Made by a program: the position numbers and the translations under genes
Assembly (NCBI GenBank): GCA_963575745.1
Contig: CAUYUJ010014322.1
Span: 62,001-126,000 of the forward strand
Origin: Prorocentrum cordatum
Lineage: Eukaryota; Sar; Dinophyceae; Prorocentrales; Prorocentraceae
Direction of reading: 5' to 3'
DNA: 64,000 bases
The notes under the pieces: model-generated
Database searches by the model: none
What the model saw: the letters and a program-made list of their open reading frames with translations, nothing else
Told to the model about the DNA's origin: nothing
Shown: positions 31,055 through 42,720 of the stretch, piece after piece
Layout: each line of letters begins with the position of its first letter
How positions within the stretch are numbered: the first letter of the stretch is position 1

Positions 31055-33089
31055 TCAGCCGTCAACTGGCACCCAAAGCAGTATTACTTCTTGGCCGACT
31101 CCGTGCCCGGGGGGGCCCGCACCATGGCTGTCAGCCACGCTCCACTGGCTGATACCAAGGGTATGATGGCTCGCCCAGCTGAAGACGTAGGCGATCTCGA
31201 CCTGTACCGATGGGCCGGCTCCGACACGATCCCCGCCACCCACAGGCACTGGTCCCTCAGCAGCAGCGGCGAGACGCGCGGGTTCCTCGGCCGTAAGGTC
31301 GTGCTCCAGGCACGTCAGCACGCCGCGGCTCATGAACCGACCCACAGCGTGGCAGCCGAGGTGCGCGCACTTCCTCCCTCTTCTCTCGCGCTCGTAGGCG
31401 TTCGTACGCTGCCAGCACAGGTTGACCACCTTCTCGGCCCCCTTGACGTTCGACTTCTCTCCGTCCTCCGTGACCAAACGGACAAGGGCACCTCGGGCTC
31501 GATCTCGACACTTCTCCTTGGACAGCTGGAAGATCGTGTCGCCCTCCTGGTACAGCACCTCGTGGGCCATGCAGCGCTGGTGCTCCGGCTCCGACTCCGT
31601 CTCCGCGTTCGGGTCCTTCAGCAGGGCGGCTGGGGTGTCGGCCTTGCCGCGTCGGCCACGCTGACAGCCCCTCTGGCCGCAGCGTTTGAGTGACCCGCAG
31701 AGCTTGGCACACCCCGTCAACCCCACGGCTGCACAGCCCCGGCCGCAAGACGCAGCGGCGGCTCCCACTGCTCGCCCGGCCCAGCACGGCTGCGGCGCCG
31801 CCTCCACCAGCGCCTCCAAGTTGGTGTCCGTCTCCGCGGTAACGTACCCGTACGCAGGGGCGTGGACGGCGTAGTTGCCGTCGTCCGTGCACGGCGTGTC
31901 CCGGCACAGGTACACCACCTTGTCCTGGGAGTCCTTGAAGCAGATTGCGCAGCCGCCGTGACGTGGTAGCGAGCACCTCGCGACACGGCCAGGCCACTCT
32001 GGCCTTCTTGTACTTGATCCCAGCGTTCAAGGGTGGCCTCTCCAGCCTCGCAGCCGCGTCGCCCACCTTGATGATCAGGTGGCGCGGCACTTTGTCGGGC
32101 CCCTTGGCGCGAAGCTGGGCGTAGAACTCATTCTCCACGGCGATGGCGGTGGCTGGTCCTCGTAGTTCAAGGACCACTCCTTTCTCCGTGGCTGCAGCCT
32201 GCGGCTTCGCGGCTGGACAGCACAATCCCAACGCTCGACCCAGGCAACGGAGCGGGGAGCAGATCAGCACGTCGAACGCCGAGGCAAGGGAGTGTAGACC
32301 GTAGCCCAAGCCAATGATGAGAGCCACCATCAACCCAGCGAACGTAGTTCGGCACATCAGGGGCCAGCCAGTACCGAAGGCAGCGTAGCCCACCGTTTTG
32401 AGCCCGCTCCTGACTAACCCGCCTCCGCCCCACATCAGGTCCGACCACTGTATCTCAGACGGCGGCAGGTCGGAGATCCAGCCCCCCAGCCAGCTCACCC
32501 CGAACTTGATTCCTCCGGAGCTGGACCAGCCCCGCAGCTCTTCCTCCTCCTCCTCCTCCTCTGCATCGCTCCCCGCAGCGTGGCCCTCAGCACGCTCCGC
32601 ATCGGACCGTGCCCGCGGGGCGGGGGGTTCGCGGCGCCGACTCGCTAGCCAGCCCCACAGCTCCGCTCGTCGTCGCCGCGGGCTGCTCTCCTCGCTGTCG
32701 CCCGGCGGCGCAGCGTGCCCCGCTGGGGGCTGGGCCGCCGCCTCCGGGGGGCGCTGGCGTTCCTTCCCTCCCGCGGGCGGGCACTCCGCCGGTCCAGGGG
32801 TGGGTCCTCGCCCCTTCCCTGCGGCAGGCGCTGGCCCTGCGGGTGGTGCTGCTCGGCGCTGCGACCCCTCAACGGCCGCCGCCGCGCCGCGACGCCGCTG
32901 GTCCTCCTCCAGCGCCCGCAGCAGAGGCTCGTACGCCCCTCCCTTGTCCACCTCGGCCTTTGTGGGCGGTGCGCCGTCAGCGGCCCGAGCTGCGGCGGGC
33001 AAGGACGGCGTCGCCGGCACTGCCCTCCACCTGCGGCCAATCTCGATGGCGGCCACGGCCCCGATGATCATTGGCAGCAATGCCATCAT
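31055..33089 (-). pseudogene. Membrane/cysteine-rich first ORF of the inner element
   Basis: From ATG 33089, MMALLPMIIGAVAAIEIG is a hydrophobic N-terminal segment. An acidic, Pro-rich middle follows (AEEEEEEEELRGW), then a second hydrophobic segment TFAGLMVALIIGLGYGLHSL. After a frameshift near 31985 the C-terminal half continues as a Cys/His-rich protein: HGGCAICFKDSQDKVVYLC, then KCAHLGCHAVG and GVLTCLEHDL (about 31285-31350), a C-x4-C...C-x2-H pattern likely to bind zinc. No family is recognised. It precedes the gag-like frame directly after repeat A1, so it is the 5'-most ORF. Membrane targeting is inferred. Confidence 0.5.
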
Positions 33090-33236
33090 GCAGGCGCTGC
33101 CCCAGCGGTCAACGCCTGGACACACGCCTCCTCCTCTGTCACGGCGCCCCTGGGCGCCTCAGCTCCTCATGGCTACCCGTGCGCGGCCCTGGGCCGCGGG
33201 GCGAGTCGCGCCCCCGCGCGACTGGCCCCCCTCAAC

Positions 33237-33370
33237 GGCCCGAGAAGGAACTTGAGCCCCAAAGGGGCCGCGGAAGGGGAAAGGGACAGAGAGCAGGAGA
33301 GACCCTTCCCTCTCCCCAGGCACTTACTCCCTGAAACCCTACGTTTTACGCATGCTCAAGCTCTCACGTT
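33237..33370. repeat. Split direct repeat A1 (5' end of inner element)
   Basis: 134 bp, partner of 20073-20204. The boundary at 33370/33371 is where the match ends and outer-element RT sequence begins. Confidence 0.85.
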
Positions 33371-33640
33371 CTGCGTCCGGTCACTCGGCGTGCTGCGCCA
33401 CGGAAGGATGATTGCGGAATTCTTGTGGGGACACGCTGTTCCCGACGTCTAAACGGACACCGTGGTCCCATTGGTTGAACAAATCTGGACGCGCCCCCAA
33501 GGCGCGCAAGAGATCCACGTCCAATCGGAGCCCCTTGATGTGGCCCACCCAAGTCGCCCTGGCGTCGGCATTGCGGTCTCTTCAATAAGACGGGTGAGAC
33601 GGGGATGGACCCCCGCAGAAGTTTCGGCCAACATGCCTGA
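33371..33640 (-). pseudogene. N-terminal RT-region fragment of the outer element
   Basis: One minus frame reads LRLDVDLLRALGARPDLFNQ, then WDHGVRLDVGNSVSPQEF and RNHPSVAQHAE before a TGA at about 33390. This is normal-looking protein composition in an otherwise noisy region. Such a helical segment commonly precedes the RT fingers in DIRS-type elements. Its likely continuation is IIGEVGFFPSG at 19775 on the other side of the inner element. Joining the halves leaves a stop/frame problem, so the outer gene was already or later damaged. Confidence 0.45.
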
Positions 33641-33817
33641 GCCTCGACGGCTACGGAGAGGGTGACGCCGTTCAACCAAGGTGCCGGACGAGGCGCTGGA
33701 TTAACAACATTATAGCCGGAGTGCAGTATCCCCAAACAGGGTTTTAGACCCACTGCGGTTTCCAAGGTTGATTGCGTGCCCGTCCAGTGCGGGCTGGCAT
33801 GGCATGTTAAAACATGC

Positions 33818-33989
33818 CTCCTCCTCCTCCTCCTCCTCCTCCTCCTCCTCCTCCTCCTCCTCCTCCTCCTCCTCCTCCTCCTCCTCCTCCTCCTCCTCCT
33901 CCCTCCTCCACCTCCTCCTCCTCCTCCTCCTCCTCCTCCTCCTCCTCCTCCTCCTCCTCCTCCTCCTCCTCCTCCTCCTCCACCTCCTC
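33818..33989. repeat. (TCC)n microsatellite
   Basis: About 170 bp of ctcctcctcc with two interruptions (ccctcctccacc at 33900 and ccacc at 33980). It abuts the 64-bp satellite. Confidence 0.95.
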
Positions 33990-36599
33990 TTCATCCCGAA
34001 CGGAATCTCGGAGCCCAGAGTTGCGAGGATCTCTCCAGCGTAAGGGGCTGGACCTCCTCGCGCGCGGCATTTCGGACCCCAGAGTTGCAAGGATGTCTCG
34101 GGCGAAACGTGCTGCGAGGAAGTCTCAGGCGGAACGGGCGGACCACCTCGAGCGCGGCGCATCGGAGCTCCAAGTTGCGGAGGCCTCCTAGACCTCCTGG
34201 TGCCTCCTGGTGACCTCCTCGGGCTTCCTCCTGGGCCTCCTGTGGCCTCCTGGACCCCACCTGAGGCTTATCTAACACGTGGCCGTCGGGGCCCCAAAAT
34301 GGAGGGGGGGGCACAAGAGCAGGAAAAACAACGAATCAGCACAGGATGTGTATTGACTTGACACGTTCTGATAGGGGGCCTCCTGGGGCCTCCTCGGAGC
34401 CTCCTGGGAATCTCTTGCGGACCCCAGGGGCCTGTCCTGGGCCTCCTGCGGCCTCCTGGCGCTCTCTGGGGCCTCCTGGGGCTCCCAGGGTGGATATGTA
34501 ACATGTGGTCTTCTGGGCCCCCAGGCTGGACCACCTCTTGCGCGGCATCTAAACGCTCAGAGTTGCGAGAATGTCTTGTGCGAAACGGGCCGGACCACCT
34601 TGCGCACGGCATCTCAGAGCTCAGAGTTGCGAGGATGTCTCAGGCGAAACGGACCGGACCACCTCGCGCAGGGCATCTCGGAGCCCAGAGTTGCGAGGAT
34701 GTCTCAGGCGAAACGGGCTGGACCACCTCGCGCGCGGCATCTCGGACCCCAGAGTTGCAAGGATGTCTCAGGCGAAACGTGCTGCGAGGAAGTCTCAAGC
34801 GAAACGGGCCGGACCACCTCGAGCGCGGCGTCTCAGAGCTCCGTGTTGCAGGGGCCTCCTGGGGCCTCCTGGGACCTCCTGGTGACCACCTGGGGCTTCC
34901 TCCTGGGCCTCCTGCGGCCTCCTGGACCCCACCTGTGGCTTCCTGAAGCCTCTTAGGGCTCCCAGGGGGGTATCTAACATGTGGCCGTCGGGGCCCTCTA
35001 AAAATGGAGAGGCACAAGAGCAGGAAAAATCAACAAATCGACACCGGATGTGTATTAACTTGACACGTTCTGGTAGGGCGCCTCCTGGGGCCTCCTGGGA
35101 GCCTCCTGGGAATCGCCTGGGGACCCCCTGGGGGCTGTCCTGGGCGTCCTGCGGCCTCCTGGAGCTCTCTTGGGCCTCCTGGGGCTCCCAGGGTCCCCGG
35201 GGGATATGTAACATGTGGTCTTCTGGGCCCCCAGGCTGGATCACCTCTTGCGCGGCATCTGGGAGCTCAAAGTTGCGAGAATGTCTTGTGCGAAACGGGC
35301 CGGACCAACGTGCGCACGGCATCTCAGAGATCAGAGTTGCAAGGATGTCTCAGGCGAGACGGACCAGTGTCTCGGGCGAAACGTGCTGTGAGGAAGTCTC
35401 AGGCGAAACGCGCCAGACCACCTCGAGTGCGGCGCCTCAGGGAGCTCCGAGTTGCGGGGCCTCCTGGTGCCTCCTGGAGCCTCCTGAGGACCTCCTGGGG
35501 CTTCCTCCTGGGCCTCCGGTGGCCTCCTGAACTCCACCTGGGGTTTCCTGAAGCCTCTTGGGGCTCCCAAGGGGGATATCTAACATGTGGCCGCTGGGGG
35601 CCCTCAAAATGGAGGGGCACAAGAGCAGGAAAAAACAACGAATCGACACCGGATGTGTATTAACTTGACACGTTCTGGTAGGGCGCCTCCTGGGGCCTCC
35701 TGGGAGCCTCCTGGGAATCGCCTGGGGACCCCCTGGGGACTGTCCTGGGCGTCCTGCGGCCTCCTGGAGCTCTCTTGGGCCTCCTGGGGCGACCAGGGTT
35801 CCAGGGTGGATCTGTAACATGAGGTCTTCTGGGCCTCCAGGCTGGACCACCTCTTGCGCGGCATCTAAACGCTCAGAGTTGCGAGAATGTCTTGTGCGAA
35901 ACGGGCCAGACCACCTTGCGCACGGCATCTCAGAGCTAAGAGTTGCGAGGATGTCTCAGGCGAGACGGGCCGGACCACCTCGCGCACGGCATCTCAGAGC
36001 TCAGACATTCGAGGATGTCTCAGGCGGGCCACCAGGGTCCCAGGGGGGATATGTAACATGTGGTCTTCTGAGCTCCCAGGCTGGACCACCTCTTGCGCGG
36101 CATCTGGGGGCTCAGAGTTGCGAGAATGTCTTGTGCGAAACAAGCCGGACCACCTTGCGCACGGCGTCTCAGAGCTCAGAGTGGCGAGGATGTCTCAGGC
36201 GAGACGGGCACCACCTCGCGCAGGGCATCTCAGAGCTCAGAAGTTCGAGGATGTCTCAAGCGAAACGGGCCGGACCACCTCTCGCGCGGCATCTCCGAGA
36301 TTTGAGTTTCGAGGGTGTCTCAGGCGAAACGAGCCGGACCACCTCGCACAAGGCATCTCAGAGCTCAGAGTTTCGAGGGTGTCTCAGGCGAAAAGGCCCG
36401 GACCACCTCTCGCACGGCACCTCGGGGCTCAGAGTTTCGAGGATGTCTGAAGCGAAACGGCTTGGACCACCTCTCGCGCGGCGTCCCAGAGCGCAACTTT
36501 TCGAGGATGTCTCAGGCGAAACGGCCAATCCCAGCCAACTCAGAAAAGAGAGTTGTGAGGATGTCTCAAGCGAAACGGCCCAGACCATCAAATGTTTGT

Positions 36600-36600
<1 letters not shown>
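33990..36600. repeat. 64-bp satellite with higher-order repeat structure
   Basis: The basic unit of 64 bp runs gtctcaggcgaaacgg(g/a)c, ggaccacctcgcgc, ggcatctc, agagttgcgaggat; for example starts at 34637 and 34701. Blocks of these alternate with cctcctggggcctcctggg sequence and with a spacer containing aacatgtggtcttctgggc (34499, 35209, 35816, 36053) and aacttgacacgttctg (34350, 35058, 35662). This gives higher-order units of roughly 0.6-0.7 kb. From 36240 on only the 64-bp unit remains, more diverged. Open frames here are repeat artefacts. Confidence 0.85.
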
Positions 36601-37850
<1,250 letters not shown>

Positions 37851-39535
37851 TGTTGAGTTATGTATTTATTTATTTATTCATTTATGTATGTATGCATCTA
37901 TTTATTTATGTGTGTATTTATTTATTTATTTGTTTATATATTTACTTATCTAGTTATGTATTATGTATTCGTTTATTTGTTTATTTTTTTATTTATTTAG
38001 TCATGCATGTATTTGTTTATTTATTTATGTATGTGTTTGTGTATGTGTTTATTTATGTATTTACTTATGTATTTAATGATTCAATTATTTATGTATGTAG
38101 TTATGGATTCATTTATGTATTTATGTATGTATTTATATATTTATTTATTTATGTATTTATGTATTGATTTATTTGTTTATGTATTTGTTTATTTATTTAT
38201 GTATGTATTTATTGATGTATTCATTTATTTATGTATGCAAGTATTTGTGTATTTATTTGTTGATTTATTTATGGTTTCATTTATGTGTGTATGTATGTGT
38301 GTATGTATGTATGTATTTATATATTCATGTATGGATTTATCTCTCTATGTATTTATGTAGTTTGTTATTTCTTTACTTATTTATTTATTTATTTATGTAG
38401 TTATGTATTCATTTGTGTATTTGCTCATTCATTCGTTTATGTGTTTATTTATTTATTTACTTACTTATTTATGTATTTATGTATGTATCTAAGTATTCAT
38501 TTATTTATTTATGTATTTATTCATTCATTCATTTACTCATTTATTTATGTATTCATTTGTTTATTTGCCTATTTATTTCGTTACTCGTTTGGGAATTTAT
38601 TTGTTTATTTAATGTTTCGTTTGTGAATTATTTCTGAACTTATTAATGAAACTATCTATTAATTTATTTATTTATTCATTTTACTTAATTCTTAATTAAT
38701 TAATTCATGCATTGTTTATGTATGTATTTATTTTTTACGCCGTTAATTATTTATTTGTATATTTATTTGAGCATGTACTTATTTATGTATGTAGTTATGT
38801 ATGTATTCATTGATTTATTCATTTATTTATGTATTTATTTATTTATGTATGTGGCAATGTATTTCTGAATGTATGTATTCATTTAGTTGTTTAAATTATT
38901 TATGTATGTATTTATTTAGTTGTTTGTTCATTTATTTTTATGTATGTATTTATTTATGTATTTCCATATTTATGTACTTCTATACTAAATGAAATTATTT
39001 GTTTGTAGTTAGGTACTTATTTATTTATGCATTTATTTATGGATTCATTTATTTACTTATTTAGTTATTTATTCATTTATTTATTTATTTATGTATTCAT
39101 TTATTTATTTATGTATTCACTTATTTATGTATTCATTTATTTATTTATTTACGTTTCTTTATTTTGATTATTTCTCAAGTTATTTATTTGTTTAATTATC
39201 TTATGTATGTATGTACTTATGTATTGCGTTATTTATGGTTTTTTTTATATTTATTTATTTATGTATGTATTTATGTATTTATTTATGTATTTATTCATTT
39301 ATTTATTTATGTATTCATTTATTTTTTTATTTGTGTATTTATTTATTTATGTATTTATTTATTTGTTTATGTATTTATTTATTTATTTATTTATTTATTT
39401 ATGTATGTATGTATTTATTTATTTATTTATTTATTTATTTTTTTTATTCGTTTATGTGTTCATGTATTTATGTATTTATGTATTTATTGATTTATCCATT
39501 TATCTATGTATTTATTAATTTGTGTATTTCTCTGT
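37851..39535. repeat. (TTTA)n / (TATG)n degenerate tetranucleotide array
   Basis: About 1.7 kb of tttatttatgtatt words, more diverged around 38620-38760. Open frames (YLFIYLCMYVF) are artefacts. Confidence 0.95.
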
Positions 39536-39980
39536 TTGTTCGTTTGTTTGTTTGTTTGCTTGTTTGTTTGTTTGTTTGTTGGTTGGTTGGTTTGCTTCGT
39601 TGTTTGTTTGTTTGTTTGTTTGTTTGTTTGGTGTGTTTGTTTATTTGTTTGTGTGTTTGTTTGTCTGTGTGTTTGTTTGTATGTTTGTGTCTTCGTTTGT
39701 TTGTCTGTTTGCTTGCTTATTTGCTTGCATGCTTGCGTGTTTGTCTATGTGCGTTGGGTAAATGACTATGTCTATGTTTAGGTATCTGTTTGGGTATGTG
39801 TGTGTTTCGGTGTTTGTTTCGGCCGCCTTCTTTGTTTGTTTGTTCGTTCATTCGTTCGTTCGGTCGTTCGTTCGTTCGTTCGTTCATTCGTTTGTTCGTT
39901 CGTTCGTTCACTCGTTCGTTGGTTCGTTCGTTTGGTTGTTTGTTTGTTTGTTTGTTTGTGTGTGTGCTTGTTTGTTTGCG
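39536..39980. repeat. (TTTG)n then (GTTC)n arrays
   Basis: gtttgtttg at 39536-39730, a mixed interval, then gttcgttcgttc at 39838-39940 and gtttgtttg to about 39980. Confidence 0.95.
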
Positions 39981-39984
39981 CGGC

Positions 39985-42720
39985 GGGCGGCCGCGGCGGG
40001 CCTGCCACGCGCGGACCCGGGCGCCACTTGTGCGTGAAAGTAATAAAAGCGGAAGCAAAAGTAAAAGGGAGAAGGGAAGCGAAAGAGAAATTGAAAATCA
40101 AAGGCGCAGGGGGGGAAGGGGGAGGCAACAGTTGCAGGTCACAGCGCGCGGGTCGCAACCTTCCACGACGGCTCGGTGCGGTCTCCGCGATATCTACTGC
40201 GAGCCCGGGCAACATCACTTGACCCCCCCACTGGGGCCAGTGCGACGCTGGCGCGGACGAAGCAGGGACCAGGCCGACGCAGGGATCGACTTTGAAACGA
40301 GGTGCCGTTTCTAGGGTGGACAGGGCAAAAAGTAACGCGTCAACAAACCAAGCTTCTGCCACGCCACCTGTCCGACCCCTCCCGGGTCAGCCGAGGGCTG
40401 TCCGACAGACAGCCTGGCTTAGCAATTCGACCCAGATGGGGCGACACAAACCGCCAGGGGCACAAGGGCCCAGCATGGAGCGGCACCCACGGGCACGGCC
40501 CGGCACAACCCAGCGAAGCACGACGCGACGCCCACGCAGCCCAGACAGGGGACGGCACGACCAAGAATGGCGGGAGCAGCAGGCCGAGCGCGCAGCAAAC
40601 AATATCGCAGGGCCCTCTCCTGTGGACTCGATTTGGGGACAATCTGCCCCCAGTTTGACGACGGCACCGAGGACACCCGCCCCCTCTTGGGTCAGCCGCG
40701 TGCTGCCCGACAGACAGCCAGCAGCGTACAAGGTCCCAGGATGAGATTGTCAGCAAGGGCAACACGACGACGACGCCTACGACGGCGAGGACCACACATC
40801 AACCAGGGTATTACCTCTTTCTCCTCTCCCGCGCTCCCGTCTGCCGAGCCCCCACCGGAAAACCAAACCAGGACTGCGCATTCTTGTGGTCGCCGGACGC
40901 GGGGGAACGACAACGACCATCGAGAAAGAACATGTTCCTCATATCGAGCAGCCACGCCGCCAACCCCCCAGGGAAACCCATCAGGACAGGCAGGGCGACG
41001 ACCCCGCCCTGGGGTCGAAGACAGGCGAGGAGGCGACTACCAGGACAGGACATGTTTCTCATAGACAACCGCCTCTGGAGCAGAAGCGCGCGAAACATCA
41101 CTGCAGGAAGGAGTGCCCCTGCACCAGTGTCACGATGGTGACAACGACGCCCGCCCCCTCCCGGGTCAATCGTGGGCTGTCCTGTCCGACAGACGGCCAG
41201 CCGCAGACAACATCGCAGGGGACGGCAAGCGACGGTAACATTAAGTACTCGTGGCCCACAGTGGAGACGACAACCACAACGGCGAGGACCACGACCACCG
41301 GGAGATGCCTAGCCTCCCCTCTGCCGCAGCCCTGTCCGCCAAGCCGGCTAGGAAAACCCACCAGAAGGGCCAGGGCAACGACGCAGTGCAGTGGTCGCAG
41401 GCGGGAGCCTGCATGGTTCCTGCAGACCAACGCTTGGACCGGCAACGCGAGGGAGGAGGTGAGACGTACGGACTGTTCACCACCTGGGTGCCAAAATCTT
41501 ACCCACAGGCCGCTGGCGGTAAGTTTTTCGCTGAACGCAGCTGCGATAATAACTCCTGGTGTGGGTGGCGCCGCACTTCCTGATTTCACGTCGCAGGAAA
41601 TCCAAATCGAGAGTACAAAAGTAAGGAAGCGCGCCGGCCCTCCGCTTCATTCCACAATATAAATAAGATAACCTCGAGCACAACACTGTGCAGATGTTTG
41701 CTCGCTCGGAACTCGCGTCGGCTGGCTGTTTGGGCAACCTGTTCCTGCATGCATGGGCCCCCCGCCTTTCTTAATACCACCACGCCCGCCAGCAACCCGA
41801 GCGCGTCCGAGCGTCGTTGCTGAAGTGTGCTTTGCAGTCGCGTGCACGCAAGGCTTGGCAGCAAATACTACACAGCACCGCGCCTACTGCGCCTTACACG
41901 AGGTGGTCCCCGAGGCCTGTCTGTCTGGAGAACGTAAGTACGCAATCTGGGATAAACTCTACAGTGGCAGCGCCCTGAGACGCTGTTTCCCCCGCACTCG
42001 CCGCAAAAGGATTAATCGAAAGAGTAGTTCGCGAGAAATGACTACGAAACAAACAGCCCATTCAAAAGCGTCGCCGCTACCAAAGTCTCGATCTAACACT
42101 GCGTCGGCCACTTGCCTTTTGCAAGCATGCGTTCTGTCATCCAAGCAGTACTGCGCTGCCTCCAAGCTGCGATAGACCTTGGGGCAAACTTTCAACCGAC
42201 AGAGTTCACAACAAACTAGCCGGGTTCACACAGCTATGGGCCTTCTTCCTCCAGGTTTTGGAACACAGCCTAGGACACAACAACCGCCTGCCAGCACTAC
42301 AGGATGTCCAACCAGATTTAGCCTCAGTCCTCTTTCAGCCGTGCCCTCACAGTTGCCCGAGCTTTCATGCAAATGCCGCCTGTGGAGCACCACCTTGGGC
42401 CGATTCAATGGGAGAATTATGTTTCGAAGGCACTGTCTTCCGCAACAGGGTTCCACCATGCATTGCCATGGCGACCAAAGGCAACAACCCATGGCCGCGC
42501 GCGCACAGCATCTGGCGGGGTCCCGCGACGCCCCTCCCCTCTTGCAGGCGCGGCGGGCGAGCAGGCAGAGGCCAGCAAGGAAGACAGAGGGCCAGGCGAG
42601 AGAGTAAAGGGGAAGAGGAAAAAAGGAGGACGCAAAGGAGGAAGGGCGAAACGGCATAAGGGAAGAGGCCAGAGAGCCGGATCATGAGCAGGAGCGGGCG
42701 AGGTTAGACACAGCGAGGAC
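39985..42720. other. No gene identified; short dispersed repeats
   Basis: A block like gacccctcccgggtcagccg followed by ggctgtccgacagacagcc recurs at 40375-40415, 40678-40723 and 41155-41205, spaced about 300 and 480 bp. A plus-strand frame at 41790-41960 contains CFAVACTQG then HRAYCALHE, a Cys/His arrangement that could be a small exon fragment, but I cannot name it. Confidence 0.5.

Larger units (their letters stand above)
28302..31065 (-). pseudogene. Gag-like protein of the inner element, frameshifted
   Basis: Segments in order: 31065-30970 (EDGWTTYRIPGIDAQVSVPS), then after the (GT)n tract 30927-29885 (FMSDDEVENLRQLAEVLRER, a coiled-coil-like helix, then Pro-rich), then 29864-28302. 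The last part is well preserved: GTLQSITKDHELLVLAARG, CPGDLGRALVKALLRMAEH, RWPTLINYRIAFGIASGSW. It has a CCCH-type finger C-x5-C-x3-C-x7-C-x3-H-like (CWDAACHDGCSKTATTCRRPH, 28760-28825) and a basic/coiled tail. This looks like a capsid/nucleocapsid protein. The first frame change follows the dinucleotide repeat; the second lies at 29865-29884. Confidence 0.6.
19776..33370 (-). mobile_element. Inner YR retrotransposon with split direct repeats (Ngaro/PAT-like)
   Basis: On the minus strand the order is A1 (33370-33237), ORFs, B1 (20423-20201), A2 (20204-20073), B2 (19998-19776). This is the A1-ORFs-B1-A2-B2 split-direct-repeat architecture known from Ngaro/PAT-type YR retrotransposons. B1 and A2 overlap at cgtt. 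ORFs include a membrane/cysteine-rich protein, Gag-like protein, methyltransferase-like regions, RT and a tyrosine recombinase, which confirms the class. Multiple frameshifts, stops and an apparent RNase H deletion show it is not autonomous now. It sits inside the RT gene of the outer element. Confidence 0.8.
13661..33640 (-). mobile_element. Outer YR (DIRS/Ngaro-like) retrotransposon, degenerate and twice interrupted
   Basis: Read on the minus strand, the parts are: RT N-terminal sequence (33371-33640), a complete inner element (19776-33370), RT with motif A (19366-19775), a 786-bp retroposed insert, RT motif C (18326-18539), RNase H (17820-18262), an unknown ORF (16047-17558), a YR-like ORF (14389-15321), then two 90-bp direct repeats. 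RT plus RNase H plus tyrosine recombinase is diagnostic of YR retrotransposons. The nesting is inferred: RT sequence is visible on both sides of the inner element and is continuous across the retroposed insert. Outer limits are uncertain, and I found no counterpart of the repeats at the 33.7 kb end. Confidence 0.6.

Noticed and set aside
33768-34213. Poly-Ser, poly-Leu, poly-Glu and poly-Pro frames
   Set aside because: Direct translations of (TCC)n.
41753-42175. A small Cys/His-rich host gene
   Set aside because: Only one short plausible stretch (CALHE); the rest is noise and no exon structure could be supported.
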